Shown piece by piece: positions 34,012-43,465 of a stretch of DNA of 64,000 nt. This DNA is from Sulfitobacter sediminilitoris (lineage in GTDB: Bacteria; Pseudomonadota; Alphaproteobacteria; Rhodobacterales; Rhodobacteraceae), in the NCBI RefSeq assembly GCF_010667575.1, contig NZ_JAABNT010000011.1, positions 1 through 64,000 on the forward strand, written 5' to 3'. Below the pieces are notes generated by a model. The model was not told the origin of the DNA. It did no database searches and saw nothing but the letters and a program-made list of their open reading frames with translations. The stretch's first letter is position 1. Each line of letters begins with the position of its first letter. A program made the position numbers and the translations under genes.

Positions 34012-34391
34012 GGTGCGTCTCCTGTCGCGCGGTCAGACGCTCTTTTAGCGCAGGCCATCAGGACGCGAAACCCCAAGACGATTGCATTCTTCTCGGAAGC
34101 CCCGTCACCAGAGAGTTGGCTATCACCCGATGGAGCAAAAGCTCTCCTGCCTACAAAACACTATGTATTGCTGGTCGTCCTGTCCCGCCCGGTTGCCACG
34201 CGTCCGCTCAAATCCTCGCGGTACAATCAGCCGGAGCACCGTTGCCCATTCCGGACCTTTCGCCGCACCGCGCGGCGCCACAAGCAACCTTCATCGAAAA
34301 GCGATGCCGCATCCATGGCCTGGCACTGATCAATTCGGCGACGGGAGGTATGGGCCAAAGCCGCCTTGGCGTGGTCTAGAACGTACAATGC
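34012..34391. other. Non-coding gap between trpB and the AsmA gene
   Basis: 380 bp upstream of trpB on its strand and downstream of the AsmA-family gene. Frames in this interval have no family resemblance or ribosome binding sites. It must contain the trpB promoter; I see no clear trp leader peptide with tandem Trp codons. Confidence 0.5.
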
Positions 34392-36326
34392 CTAGTCAAA
34401 AATCTTGAACAGTTCTTTTTTCAGCTTGTCCTCCAGCCGGTCCTTGACCGCGTCTTCTACCGACTGGCCTTCTTCCCGAACGATCCCAAGTTCCTCTTCT
34501 AGCTTTTCCTCGACCTTCTGTTTGACGCGCTCCTCGGCACGCTCTCGTTCCTCGCTAAAGTTCAAATCGATTGCTGCTTTCAAGTCCGGCTGACTTTTGG
34601 GGTTCGCCCATGGCCCATAGATCCGGACCGGTACGGCCAGCCCCCGATCCTTGTTCACCCGCAGCGCACGAGGTGTCACCGTGTAATCCAGTGTTTGCCG
34701 CCCAAGATCGACCTGCCCCGCGCCAGCTGCGTCGAAGTTCGGCAAGAGCATGCGCAGATCGTCATTGCGCAGCACGCCTTTGTTCATGGTGAAAGTCCCG
34801 GTCAGCGCATCAAATACTGTCGTCCCGCCTTGCGTATCGAAGGATCCCAAAAGGTTATCAAGGTCGATGCCTTCTATCGCGCCGCGGCCCACGTTGATTG
34901 CGCCCTGCCCAGACAGCGACCGCATGATAGCATCAATGTTCTGTCCGACCCCAAGAAAGGAGACCTCCGCATCGCCCTGCCCGCTGAACCGCGTTAAACC
35001 TGCCAAGTCGGTCAGCAAAGACTTCATTTGAACGCCAGCGGCGCGCAGCTTGCCGCCCACCGACAGGCCGTTGCGGTTGTTCATCACAAACTCGCCCGTA
35101 AACTGTCCGCCGTAGGCCGAAACTTCCCTCAGTTCGAATACCATCCGGGATCGATCATTGGTCAGGAGCGTGCGCGTAGCGCCCAACTGCAGCGCACCAA
35201 GATCAATGCTATCGGCCCGTAAGGAAACCGCCCCGTTGAAAGCAGCAAGGCCCGAGGCATCTATGGTGTCTTTGGGCCATCCGGAAGATGCACCGGTTGA
35301 AGTTGTATCGCCTTCTGAAGCTCCCGTTAGCGGCTTGAGATCAAGCGCGCCTGCGTTCAGTTGCGCGTTCACGTTCGGCACGCCGTTCAGGTCAATGTCC
35401 GCAGCGCCAGTCAATCGGTTACCGCCCAGATCGGCGGTCATTTCCCGCAGGGCCAGTCGGCGGTCTGGCGTGAGTGTCAGGTCCGCTTTCACATTGGCAC
35501 TGCGGCCCAACCCTTTTGGCAGCTCAACCGAACCCAGCCCGAGGGACGCAAGGAACGCGCTCGTGCTCTTGAGATCGAGGTCGAGCCTGCCCGCCACAGC
35601 GCCCTGCAATGACGCCCGCCCGTTCAGGCGCATCTCGCCGCCCTTTGTGCTGAGGCGCACGTCCACAGGCTGCACGTCCCCGCCCAGAAATCCTGCGAAC
35701 CGCTCAATCGTCGCGTCAACCGCGACGCGCTCGCCGGCTGGGCGCACCGCTGCGGTAATGTCAGCGCGGCCCGCCGGATCCGGCCAGTCAAGCGTCAGGT
35801 CGACACCTTCGTAGGACACCAGATCAGCCCCTTCTGCGTCATAGATCAGTGTCGCGTCCATAATCACCAGCCGTTCGATCGTAACGGCACGCGGGGCAGC
35901 GGCGGGCGTCGTTTCCGTCTCGATCTGTGCCGCCCCACCGCCGTCCGTGAACTGCCAGCTTGCGCGGCCATCCTTGCGGCTTTCCAGCCGGATCGTCGGG
36001 CTTTGCGCCTCGATGTTGGTAATCCTGATCTCGCCCCGCAACAAAGCGCCTGCATCGACGCCGATAGCCGCCTGCGCAGTGCTCAGCATGGCGCCCTCCT
36101 TGGCCCAGGATGCATTGCCGACCTCAAGCCCCTCGGCACTGACGCCCAAGACGGGCCAGAAGGTCATCGACACATCGCCGCTCACACTGACGTTGCGCCC
36201 GGTGATCTTGCTTAACTGATCGGTGGCGATCTTGGCGATCCGGTCGGCAGGCAGCATCAGCACGCCACCCACGACCAGCACGGCGATCAACACCAGTACA
36301 CCGATGATCCTCATGATCCACTTCAT
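34392..36326 (-). CDS. AsmA family protein
   Basis: 644 residues. An N-terminal membrane anchor ([19 protein letters not shown]) is followed by the AsmA domain start ([20 protein letters not shown]) and a long beta-rich periplasmic body with the C-terminal AsmA-like block [38 protein letters not shown]. The last 55 residues are a charged coiled coil ([20 protein letters not shown]). Family members are thought to span the periplasm and help move phospholipid or assemble outer-membrane proteins. Divergent from rimO with 56 bp between the starts. Confidence 0.92.
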   Translation of the reverse strand: MKWIMRIIGVLVLIAVLVVGGVLMLPADRIAKIATDQLSKITGRNVSVSGDVSMTFWPVLGVSAEGLEVGNASWAKEGAMLSTAQAAIGVDAGALLRGEIRITNIEAQSPTIRLESRKDGRASWQFTDGGGAAQIETETTPAAAPRAVTIERLVIMDATLIYDAEGADLVSYEGVDLTLDWPDPAGRADITAAVRPAGERVAVDATIERFAGFLGGDVQPVDVRLSTKGGEMRLNGRASLQGAVAGRLDLDLKSTSAFLASLGLGSVELPKGLGRSANVKADLTLTPDRRLALREMTADLGGNRLTGAADIDLNGVPNVNAQLNAGALDLKPLTGASEGDTTSTGASSGWPKDTIDASGLAAFNGAVSLRADSIDLGALQLGATRTLLTNDRSRMVFELREVSAYGGQFTGEFVMNNRNGLSVGGKLRAAGVQMKSLLTDLAGLTRFSGQGDAEVSFLGVGQNIDAIMRSLSGQGAINVGRGAIEGIDLDNLLGSFDTQGGTTVFDALTGTFTMNKGVLRNDDLRMLLPNFDAAGAGQVDLGRQTLDYTVTPRALRVNKDRGLAVPVRIYGPWANPKSQPDLKAAIDLNFSEERERAEERVKQKVEEKLEEELGIVREEGQSVEDAVKDRLEDKLKKELFKIFD

Positions 36327-36382
36327 CGCTCACTCCTCCACACGGGCTTTCCCAGCCGCTTTGCATCGACTATAGCCGCGTC

Positions 36383-37756
36383 ATGAGCACAAACCCACCA
36401 AATCTGCGTCCCGATCTTGCGCCAAAGGCGAAAATTTCTGATCCGGCGCGTCCCGGCCAGCCGACCATCGGCATGGTCTCCCTTGGTTGCCCCAAAGCAC
36501 TAGTTGATTCCGAACGGATTTTGACGAGGCTGCGCGCGGAAGGATACGGCGTGTCGCCCGATTATGCCGGTGCCGATGCGGTGATCGTGAACACCTGCGG
36601 CTTCCTCGATTCCGCCAAGGCTGAAAGCCTTGAGGCGATTGGCGAGGCGCTGACCGAGAATGGCCGGGTGATCGTGACAGGATGTCTGGGTGCCGAACCA
36701 GAGTATATCCGCGAACACCATCCCCGTATCCTTGCCGTGACGGGGCCGCACCAATACGAACAGGTGCTGGATGCGGTGCATGCCGCCGTGCCGCCCAGCC
36801 CCGATCCCTTTGTCGATCTGCTGCCCGCGCAGCAGGTCTCGCTCACCCCGCGCCACTACAGCTATCTGAAGATTTCAGAGGGCTGTAACCACAAGTGCAA
36901 GTTCTGCATCATCCCCGACATGCGCGGCCGCCTGCAATCGCGCCCCGCCCACGCGGTGATGCGCGAGGCAGAGCGTCTGGTGGAGAACGGCGTGAAGGAA
37001 TTGCTGGTGATCTCTCAGGACACCTCTGCCTATGGCGTGGATATCAAACATGCCGAGGACAGGGGGCATCGCGCGCATATCACCGATCTGGCCCGCGATC
37101 TGGGGTCACTGGGGGCATGGGTGCGCCTGCACTACGTCTATCCCTACCCGCATGTGCGCCAGCTGATCCCGCTGATGGCCGAAGGGCTGGTGCTGCCCTA
37201 CCTCGATATCCCGTTCCAGCACGCGCATCCGGATGTCCTGAAACGCATGGCACGTCCTGCGGCTGCGTCCAAGACACTGGATGAGATTGCCGCCTGGCGG
37301 GCGGTCTGCCCTGACATCACCCTGCGGTCCACCTTCATCGTCGGCTATCCAGGCGAGACGGAAGCAGAGTTCCAGACCCTGCTGGACTGGCTGGACGAGG
37401 CGCAATTGGACCGCGTGGGATGCTTTCAGTACGAAAACGTCGAAGGGGCGCGGTCAAACGCGCTGCCGGATCACGTAGATGCGGCGGTCAAGCAGGAGCG
37501 CTGGGAGCGGTTCATGGAGCGCGCGCAGGCGATCTCGGAGGCGAAGCTGGCGGCGAAAGTTGGGCGGCGCTTGGAGGTGATCGTGGATGAGCTGGACGAT
37601 GAGGCCGCGACCTGCCGGACCAAGGCGGATGCGCCAGAGATCGACGGCAATTTGTTTATCGACGAGGGGTTTGAGGGGCTGTCGGTTGGCGATGTTGTCA
37701 CGGTCGAGGTGGAGGAAGCCGGTGAGTATGACTTGTGGGGTCGGGTTGTATCTTGA
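36383..37756 (+). CDS. rimO: Ribosomal protein S12 methylthiotransferase RimO
   Basis: 457 residues, a radical-SAM enzyme that adds a methylthio group to the conserved aspartate of ribosomal protein S12. The N-terminal MTTase domain carries cluster-binding C36, C72 and C101; the radical SAM motif is C168-x3-C172-x2-C175 ([17 protein letters not shown]); a TRAM domain closes the protein ([20 protein letters not shown]). The motif [12 protein letters not shown] separates RimO from MiaB. Its last 22 nt overlap the start assigned to the next gene, which is of different composition. Confidence 0.96.
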   Translation: MSTNPPNLRPDLAPKAKISDPARPGQPTIGMVSLGCPKALVDSERILTRLRAEGYGVSPDYAGADAVIVNTCGFLDSAKAESLEAIGEALTENGRVIVTGCLGAEPEYIREHHPRILAVTGPHQYEQVLDAVHAAVPPSPDPFVDLLPAQQVSLTPRHYSYLKISEGCNHKCKFCIIPDMRGRLQSRPAHAVMREAERLVENGVKELLVISQDTSAYGVDIKHAEDRGHRAHITDLARDLGSLGAWVRLHYVYPYPHVRQLIPLMAEGLVLPYLDIPFQHAHPDVLKRMARPAAASKTLDEIAAWRAVCPDITLRSTFIVGYPGETEAEFQTLLDWLDEAQLDRVGCFQYENVEGARSNALPDHVDAAVKQERWERFMERAQAISEAKLAAKVGRRLEVIVDELDDEAATCRTKADAPEIDGNLFIDEGFEGLSVGDVVTVEVEEAGEYDLWGRVVS

Positions 37757-38529
37757 TCCAGGCAGATAAACCGGAGACTTACATCCGCACTGTTGATAAG
37801 GTTCTCCAAACAACCTTGTCCGCAGCTGACTATGAGAGCCTGACGAAAATAGATCCGCGTTACATCGATGACGCTATTAGCTGCATTTCTAGTTCAATCG
37901 ATCTCGTAGCCCTCTACACCGAACTAAATTTGGCCCTGGCGAATAGCAGCTTCAGAGTCTTTCATGGAACGCGCCTCACTTTAGCTGATGCTCAAGCAAT
38001 TGAAAGGGACGGCCTAAAGCCACTACGTTCAACTGACAGAGAGAAGCGGTTACATTCTCGTATAGAAATGTACGCTTCTAATCGAGGAATACCATTCAAT
38101 AAAATGCGCTTTTGGGAACTCTGCGAGGAATACAGAGACCGTGACAAAGGACGTATTTACGCTACGCTTCACAAAGCCGAGCAGCTTGCGAACGATATGC
38201 ACTACACGAAGTATGGTTCAGAATTTGAACATGTCATCGTGGTAAATCTGCTTGGCAACCATCACAAAAAACTTCTTCAGCTGGATACTCAGCCGGCGCT
38301 TGTGAGCTGGATCACATCTGGGGCTAATCTTGTTGACGAAACGACAATCGCACAGGTGGCAGATAGGCTTGCTGAGGGGAATAGACCGGAGCTTTCCAGC
38401 CACTTCTTAGATCGCGCTCTCCTTTGGCTTTGTGGTAGAGCAAATGACATTAGCTATTTATCCAAAAACTACAGTTTGTCATTCTCTGAAATGCCTTCCT
38501 TTGAAGGCCTACGCATTGAATGGCTTTGA
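37735..38529 (+). CDS. Unknown protein with ADP-ribosyltransferase-like motifs
   Basis: 264 residues, starting at GTG 37735 inside the rimO end, or at TTG 37753 ([16 protein letters not shown]) just before the rimO stop. No family is recognised. The segment [25 protein letters not shown] (H77-G-T79) looks like the first NAD-binding motif of the ADP-ribosyltransferase fold, and [17 protein letters not shown] (Tyr142) could be the second; the third (Glu) motif is not clear. That reading is inference. Visibly AT-richer than rimO and the genes after it, with AGA/ATA/TTA codons, indicating acquisition by transfer. The 275 bp following are also AT-rich and empty. Confidence 0.65.
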   Translation: MGSGCILIQADKPETYIRTVDKVLQTTLSAADYESLTKIDPRYIDDAISCISSSIDLVALYTELNLALANSSFRVFHGTRLTLADAQAIERDGLKPLRSTDREKRLHSRIEMYASNRGIPFNKMRFWELCEEYRDRDKGRIYATLHKAEQLANDMHYTKYGSEFEHVIVVNLLGNHHKKLLQLDTQPALVSWITSGANLVDETTIAQVADRLAEGNRPELSSHFLDRALLWLCGRANDISYLSKNYSLSFSEMPSFEGLRIEWL

Positions 38530-38804
38530 AACGGCTACGTCAGAAAACTATCAGCAAGTCAAATCACCGTGTTTCTTCACATTCACAGAATGTCATCGCT
38601 TTCTGCTCGTCGGTTTCGCGAGCTCGTCCGAGTATCCACTGATCAAAGACGTAGTGACCCCGCCGTCTGGCACTGCTCAGCACATCCGGCGCGTCAGCAG
38701 ACGAAGGCTTTCTACCCCTTTTGCAGCGAACACTTGAAAATGTTCCCCCTATGTTCTATATATTAATCAAAGGTTAAGACCCCCGGAACATCGAGGAACA
38801 TCCC

Positions 38805-39173
38805 ATGTCCTTCCAACCGTCCTTCCCCGACCTCTTCACCCCTGCCAAGGGGGCTGAACCCGTGCAACCCGACCTGCCCCTCGCGGCCAAGCAGCCTGCG
38901 ACGGAGAAGCAGATCGCCTATGCGACCACCCTCGCCCAGCGCCACGATACCAAGTTGCCACAGGGGATCACCGCTGACCGGGCGGCGCTGTCCAAATGGA
39001 TCGACGCGCACAAAGCCCCGGCACCGCAGGGCAGGTTTTCTGATTACCCCTCCTCCAAGCAGGTGGCCTTTGCCGAGCGCATCGCGCGGCTCAAGCGCAA
39101 TCCGGTGCCGCCCGAATGCTTTCGGGATCGCGCCCTTATGTCGCGCTGGATTGACAGCAATAAACCGCGCTGA
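38805..39173 (+). CDS. Small protein with a duplicated 40-residue motif
   Basis: 122 residues, no signal peptide. After a Pro-rich leader (FQPSFPDLFTPAKGAEP) it contains two copies of one motif: TEKQIAYATTLAQRHDTKLP..ALSKWIDAHK at about 33-70 and SSKQVAFAERIARLKRNPVP..LMSRWIDSNK at about 81-120. Shared positions are KQ.A.A..(L/I)A, a Pro, and (L/M)S(K/R)WID.(H/N)K. I do not recognise a named family with certainty. The repeat resembles small helical nucleic-acid-associated motifs, but the function is unknown. The ATG follows a GAACATCCC leader with no strong ribosome binding site. Confidence 0.7.
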   Translation: MSFQPSFPDLFTPAKGAEPVQPDLPLAAKQPATEKQIAYATTLAQRHDTKLPQGITADRAALSKWIDAHKAPAPQGRFSDYPSSKQVAFAERIARLKRNPVPPECFRDRALMSRWIDSNKPR

Positions 39174-39211
39174 ACCTTGGATCGCAGCCCCAAGCGGCCT
39201 AAATTCGTCTC

Positions 39212-39583
39212 ATGCGCGATGAAACCGAAGTTCTTTACAATGCGTCCTGCCCGATTTGCAGCCGGGAGGTGGACCATTACGCAAAGCTGAGTGAAAAAGC
39301 AGCCGTCCCTATGCGGTTTGATGATCTGGGCGACCCATCAAAATTGAGAGACTGGGGCATCACCGCCGAAGACGCGGCCAAGCGCTTTCACGTGCGCAAA
39401 GCGGGGCAGACTTATGCGGGGATTCCGGCTTTTATCGTGTTATGGCAGGACATCCCGCAGACACGATGGCTGGCAAAACTGATTAGCGTGCCGGGAATTC
39501 ATTGGATCGCCAACAAGGTCTACGATCACATCGCGGCTCCTCTGCTTTATCATTTGCATCTGAGACGACAGGCACGCGGGTGA
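39212..39583 (+). CDS. DCC-family (DUF393) thiol-disulfide oxidoreductase-like protein
   Basis: 123 residues with the DCC signature: EVLYNASCPICSREVDHYAK (Cys-Pro-Ile-Cys, the redox pair) near the start, and YAGIPAFIVLWQDIPQTRWL and WIANKVYDHIAAPLLYHLHL in the C-terminal half. The family has a thioredoxin-like fold of uncertain substrate. Isolated 38 bp after the preceding small gene, same strand; possibly co-transcribed. Length is typical. Confidence 0.88.
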   Translation: MRDETEVLYNASCPICSREVDHYAKLSEKAAVPMRFDDLGDPSKLRDWGITAEDAAKRFHVRKAGQTYAGIPAFIVLWQDIPQTRWLAKLISVPGIHWIANKVYDHIAAPLLYHLHLRRQARG

Positions 39584-39630
39584 CACGCTACCGGCACGTT
39601 TTCTTCATATTTCTGTGTTAACCAATTAGC

Positions 39631-40254
39631 ATGGCGTATCCTTACTCAAGATCAGAGACAATTGCGGACGGCGCTGTCCATGCGACGGGCCTGATCTGCG
39701 CGATTCCGGCGTCGCTGCTGCTGATCTGGCAAACCGACGGTGGCCAAGACGCGCTGACCACAACCACCATTGTCTATGTCTGCTCCCTGCTGCTCGCGTT
39801 TACGGCCTCAGCGATATACCATATGACACCTGCCGACCATATTCGGCCAATGCTGCACCGCATTGATCACGCAGCGATTTACTTCAAAATTGCAGGCACC
39901 TACGCACCGATCGTCGCTTTGATCGGCACCGGGTTCGCTTATGCCGTTCTCGGAATTGTCTGGGCGCTGGCCGCGGTTGGCGCGATTGCAAAGCTGTCGT
40001 TTTCGGGAACCGACGCGAAATGGTCTCTGGCGCTCTATCTTGGCATGGGATGGCTGTCTGTCCTTCTGATCTGGCCCATGTGGCAGACACTCAGCGGCTG
40101 GGCACTGTTATTGATAGTCGTTGGTGGCGTGATCTATTCCGTCGGGACATACGTCTATGCGCATCCCGGAATGCGTTACCAGAATGCGATCTGGCACAGC
40201 TTTGTGCTGGTCGCCTCAACCTGTCTTTTTGGCGCCATCGCGCTGAGCGTCTAG
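39631..40254 (+). CDS. Hemolysin III / PAQR family membrane protein
   Basis: 207 residues with seven membrane spans. Family markers: ETIADGAVHATGL near the start, AIYHMTPADHIRPMLHRIDHAAIYFKIAGTY (split here by the SxxxH...D and H motifs), and the C-terminal HPGMRYQNAIWHSFVLVAS with its metal-site histidines. PAQR/HlyIII proteins are hydrolase-like membrane proteins; haemolysis is not a general property. The 3' end overlaps the convergent IMPACT gene by 39 nt. Confidence 0.9.
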   Translation: MAYPYSRSETIADGAVHATGLICAIPASLLLIWQTDGGQDALTTTTIVYVCSLLLAFTASAIYHMTPADHIRPMLHRIDHAAIYFKIAGTYAPIVALIGTGFAYAVLGIVWALAAVGAIAKLSFSGTDAKWSLALYLGMGWLSVLLIWPMWQTLSGWALLLIVVGGVIYSVGTYVYAHPGMRYQNAIWHSFVLVASTCLFGAIALSV

Positions 40255-40602
40255 ATAGGCGCTGACGCAGGTCTGTACATGGCGAAAACGGTCGCCACCC
40301 AGATGTTTGCCCCCATACCACCTTGTGACGATGATCGCGTGACCGGACAGCGCCTCGCGCTCAAGCATGCGCAGGATCACCATCCCGGCCCCGGCTTCAC
40401 CATCATCGCCTTTCAGCGGTGTGCCATCCGGCAGCAGCACGCCCCATGTATTGTGCGTGGCCTTGGCGTATGCCTTGTCCCTTTTCAGCGATTTAAGAAC
40501 TGCGTCCACGTCCGCCCTGTCAGAGACCGGCGCACCCGAGACCGCGTATTTTGAGCCGCGGTCCGTCAGGACCACTCCGAGTTTGACCAAGCCCTGCGCC
40601 AT
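40216..40602 (-). CDS. YigZ/IMPACT (UPF0029) family protein
   Basis: 128 residues covering the IMPACT N-terminal domain: KYAVSGAPVSDRADVDAVLK, NTWGVLLPDGTPLKGDDGEAG and VTRWYGGKHLGGDRFRHVQT. Many YigZ proteins are about 200 residues with a second C-terminal domain; the single-domain form is common in this group. Role unknown, perhaps in ribosome or translation stress. It lies 3 bp downstream of the 40606-40965 gene on the same strand and converges on the HlyIII gene. Confidence 0.85.
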   Translation of the reverse strand: MAQGLVKLGVVLTDRGSKYAVSGAPVSDRADVDAVLKSLKRDKAYAKATHNTWGVLLPDGTPLKGDDGEAGAGMVILRMLEREALSGHAIIVTRWYGGKHLGGDRFRHVQTCVSAYLDAQRDGAKKTG

Positions 40603-40605
40603 TCT

Positions 40606-40965
40606 TTACTGGCGCACCAGACGCTCAAGCGCAGTGCCGTTTTCCCATGTCCCGTAGAGATCGCCGTTTGACATCACCACGTAGATGACGGGCGCAGGCT
40701 GCCCCCAGTTGACCACGACGACCTGTCCATCGCGGACACCGGTGCCGGAATAACTTTGATTTCCCACGGTCCAGTTCACCTGCACCGCTCCGTTCGCCTC
40801 AGAAATGACCGCTTGCCCCGTGTATGCAGAGCCGTCGGGATTACGCCCCTGAGCCTCGTAGAGACCACTGATACTGACCTGTTGGGCTGGAAGTGGCGCG
40901 GCAAGGAGGAGCGCCCCGAAGGCGCCAAGCATCACCCGGCGCGTGACGTGTCGAGCAGCTGACAT
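40606..40965 (-). CDS. Exported protein of unknown function
   Basis: 119 residues. The N-terminus RHVTRRVMLGAFGALLLAAP has a twin-arginine-like RR plus hydrophobic core and an APLPAQ cleavage region, so Tat or Sec export is likely. The mature part is about 90 residues, beta-rich, with VSISGLYEAQGRNPDGSAYT and NWTVGNQSYSGTGVRDGQVV, a layout seen in small lipocalin-like or fibronectin-binding exported proteins. No family assigned. Only 3 bp separate it from the downstream YigZ gene, so they share a transcript. Confidence 0.72.
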   Translation of the reverse strand: MSAARHVTRRVMLGAFGALLLAAPLPAQQVSISGLYEAQGRNPDGSAYTGQAVISEANGAVQVNWTVGNQSYSGTGVRDGQVVVVNWGQPAPVIYVVMSNGDLYGTWENGTALERLVRQ

Positions 40966-41083
40966 GCGGTGGCCCCCTGTTTCCCTTGGGTAAGGAATAC
41001 CGCCATTGGCGCATCAAAGCCAGCGTCGTAGAAGAATTGCATATTTATCTGCCATTTCTTCATTTACTTTTTGGATGCGTCCC

Positions 41084-41359
41084 ATGCCCCCACTGCCAAT
41101 CCCCTATGGCCTTGCTGAACTGATCGGTGTTCTTGGGTTCTTCCTCTATGTCTCAACCTACACGATGCTGACGCTGCGTGTCCTTTCTTCAGCATCGGTG
41201 CCATACTTTGTCCTGAACCTGACCGCGTCGAGTTGCGTGCTGATCGGGCTGACGGTCAGTTTCAACCTTGCAGCAGCGCTTATTCAGACGTTCTGGGTGA
41301 TCATGTCTGTGGTCGGTATCACATTGCAGGTCTTTCACCCAATGCGACGCCGATACTGA
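41084..41359 (+). CDS. Small inner-membrane protein, three spans
   Basis: 91 residues (MPPLPIPYGLAELIGVLGFF...) with three hydrophobic segments: LIGVLGFFLYVSTYTMLTL, FVLNLTASSCVLIGLTVSF and TFWVIMSVVGITLQVF. It resembles the small CBU_0592-type membrane proteins. Start uncertain between ATG 41084 (weak GGA upstream) and ATG 41075. Function unknown. Convergent with the M48 peptidase gene (9 bp apart). Confidence 0.65.
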   Translation: MPPLPIPYGLAELIGVLGFFLYVSTYTMLTLRVLSSASVPYFVLNLTASSCVLIGLTVSFNLAAALIQTFWVIMSVVGITLQVFHPMRRRY

Positions 41360-41367
41360 CGCAAGCC

Positions 41368-42084
41368 TCAGAGTCCGTTCACCGTCCGCCGAACTACATC
41401 AATCCTCGACGCGTTTGGCGGATGGGTGCCAAGAAACTTGTCGCCCGGATCGGGAATGCGGGTAAAGAATTCGGCCCCGCGCAGCGGGTTGAACCCCGCC
41501 CGCGCCGTGATGATCGTACCCAGCGCATCCGCTTCAAGCTCGAAATCCTTGGAATAGCTACGTGCGCCCACTTCGGCGCCCAGACGCTGCGCTGTGCGTA
41601 CGGCCTCGGACCCGCCGCCAGCGAGCGTCGCCAGACCTGAGAAGATCACAGCCCCCGCCACGGCGTTCTGCTGCTGGCGCTCGATATGGCCTGCGATGTG
41701 GTGCGCTGTCTCGTGCCCCAGAACAAAGGCCAGTTCATCCTCATTCCGTGCATCCCCGATCAGGGCAAGGGTGAATGCCACAACAGGCCGCCCCTGCCGG
41801 TCAATGGTTTGGAATGCGTTCGCAGGCTGGCCCGGCCTGTCATCCACGACGATGTGAAAATCGCAATTGACGCCCTGCGTCCGCGCGCGGCATTCCCTTT
41901 CTGCCACGGGTTCAACGGTGCGGACCACGCGGACAAAGCTGCGCGCGGCCTGACTGGCCGACAGGGTTGGCGTGCTGGCGGACGCCGGGGTCGCCGGTGC
42001 GGATGGGGTTTGGCCGACCGGAGCCACATCGCAGGCTGTCAGCGTTGCCATCGCGACAAAAGCGCAAAGGGTATTCTTGATCAT
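41368..42084 (-). CDS. M48-family metallopeptidase lipoprotein
   Basis: 238 residues. A lipobox (TLTAC, Cys18) predicts a lipid-anchored periplasmic protein. The zinc site is HETAHH (H124, E125, H128) with the third ligand E182 in KDFELEADALG. An inserted disulfide-like Cys pair (ECRARTQGVNC) precedes the catalytic part. Related proteins (LoiP/YcaL, BepA-like) take part in outer-membrane protein quality control. The ATG at 42084 has a GAAGGA site; the longer frame upstream is antisense to the next gene and was rejected. Confidence 0.88.
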   Translation of the reverse strand: MIKNTLCAFVAMATLTACDVAPVGQTPSAPATPASASTPTLSASQAARSFVRVVRTVEPVAERECRARTQGVNCDFHIVVDDRPGQPANAFQTIDRQGRPVVAFTLALIGDARNEDELAFVLGHETAHHIAGHIERQQQNAVAGAVIFSGLATLAGGGSEAVRTAQRLGAEVGARSYSKDFELEADALGTIITARAGFNPLRGAEFFTRIPDPGDKFLGTHPPNASRIDVVRRTVNGL

Positions 42085-42210
42085 GTCACGTCCTTCAGAT
42101 CTGCACGCACCCCGGTAATTTAGCACAAGGGACCGGAGGAGCCAGTCAGAACACATCACTTTGCCGCGCTCCTCTTGCAAAGATCCGCCGAAAGGCTCAG
42201 GTTCTGTTTC

Positions 42211-42450
42211 ATGTTTACCATAGAACACGAATTCGATGCCTCCGTGATCACCCTCGTCGATGAAGGTGAGACCCCGCTGCGCGAGGACGTCACGGTTTCG
42301 GCCTTCGACACCGAAATCACTTTCGAGCAATGGGATCCTCGCACGGACACAGTGTCGAAGATCACGCTCTCTCCAGAACAGCTCAGGGACCTGACAGCAG
42401 CGCTGAACCTGCCCGAAGGTATTTACCGCAGCGCGCCGCAAAAGAAATAG
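42211..42450 (+). CDS. Small conserved-looking protein of unknown function
   Basis: 79 residues (MFTIEHEFDASVITLVDEGE...). Acidic, beta-strand-rich, no cysteine, no membrane segment; EITFEQWDPRTDTVSKITLS and QLRDLTAALNLPEGIY suggest a compact domain. Not recognised. It ends 8 bp before the aminotransferase ATG, so the two are probably co-transcribed. No strong ribosome binding site is visible, and the divergent M48 gene starts 126 bp away. Confidence 0.6.
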   Translation: MFTIEHEFDASVITLVDEGETPLREDVTVSAFDTEITFEQWDPRTDTVSKITLSPEQLRDLTAALNLPEGIYRSAPQKK

Positions 42451-42458
42451 GATCACCA

Positions 42459-43334
42459 ATGGCCACCGGAACGAATATCAAGACCTTCTACGAGGGCACA
42501 TGGCACGACGGCGACCAGATGATCATGCGGGCGGCAGATCATGGGTCTTGGCTTGGTACGACCGTCTTTGACGGGGCCCGGCTTTTTGATGGGCTGTCAC
42601 CGGACCTCGACAAGCATTGCGCGCGCATCAACCGCTCTGCCGAGGCGCTGATGATCACACCGACCGTGACCACAGAGGATATGATCGACATCATCAGCGA
42701 AGGGCTGGAAAGCTATGGCCGTGATCAACCGGTCTATATCCGGCCCATGTACTGGGCGCTTGCCGGCGATGAGCTGGGAATCGTGCCGCGCGCCGGTGCG
42801 ACTGGCTTTGCCGTATGCCTTGAGGAAATTCCCATGGCCCCGCCAGAGGCCGCGACGACGCTCACGCGTACCCGGTTTCGCCGCCCGGTGCTTGAGGACA
42901 ACGTCGTGAACGCCAAGGCGGGCTGTCTCTATCCCAACAACGCCCGCATGATGGCCGAGGCCCGCGCCAAGGGCTTTGGCAATGCGCTGGTGGCTGACGC
43001 GATGGGAAATGTTGCAGAAAGCGCGTCGGCAAATGTTTTCATGGTGAAGGATGGCGAGGTTTTCACCCCGATTCCAAATGGGACCTTCCTTGCGGGTATT
43101 ACGCGCGAACGGCACATGATCAACATGAACGCTGACGGGCTGCAGATCCATGAAACCGTGCTGTCGTTCGATGATTTCCATGATGCGGACGAGGTTTTCC
43201 TGTCCGGCAACATGATGAAGGTCACCCCCGTCGCCGCATTCGATGACACCACGTACGAGATTGGTGCCAACGCCAATCCAGTCACCCGCCGGGTGCGCGA
43301 AATGTATTGGGACTGGGCCGCCTCGGAACGGTGA
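42459..43334 (+). CDS. ilvE: Class IV aminotransferase, probable branched-chain aminotransferase
   Basis: 291 residues, fold-type IV PLP enzyme. The PLP lysine is probably K153 (NVVNAKAGCLYPNNARMM); the conserved GNVAESASANVFMVKDGEVF and TFLAGITRERHM blocks are intact. Branched-chain aminotransferases move the amino group between glutamate and Leu, Ile or Val keto acids. D-amino-acid aminotransferase and ADC lyase share the fold, so substrate is inferred from overall resemblance. The start at ATG 42459 is followed by the normal N-terminus FYEGTWHDGDQMIMRAADHG. Confidence 0.8.
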   Translation: MATGTNIKTFYEGTWHDGDQMIMRAADHGSWLGTTVFDGARLFDGLSPDLDKHCARINRSAEALMITPTVTTEDMIDIISEGLESYGRDQPVYIRPMYWALAGDELGIVPRAGATGFAVCLEEIPMAPPEAATTLTRTRFRRPVLEDNVVNAKAGCLYPNNARMMAEARAKGFGNALVADAMGNVAESASANVFMVKDGEVFTPIPNGTFLAGITRERHMINMNADGLQIHETVLSFDDFHDADEVFLSGNMMKVTPVAAFDDTTYEIGANANPVTRRVREMYWDWAASER

Positions 43335-43465
43335 TGTGGCACCGTGTGGCACTCCGGGCTGTCCAGCCTCAAGCGCCTTGGCATCTCCGATATGCGGATC
43401 GGTAGAATTGAGATTGCGCGGACGATGCGTTCGCGCCATGATCCCGTCCGATAGGGAGACCCAAG

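Noticed and set aside
32569..34329. 586-codon plus-strand frame over trpB
   Set aside because: Exactly antisense to trpB, which has all family motifs; the frame has no recognisable domain or ribosome binding site.
34012..34391. trp leader/attenuator upstream of trpB
   Set aside because: No short peptide with tandem Trp codons and no clear alternative hairpin pair could be found.
41368..42459. M48 peptidase starting at 42459 (363 residues)
   Set aside because: The extra 125 residues are antisense to a small gene and lack family resemblance; the lipoprotein start at 42084 has a good ribosome binding site.
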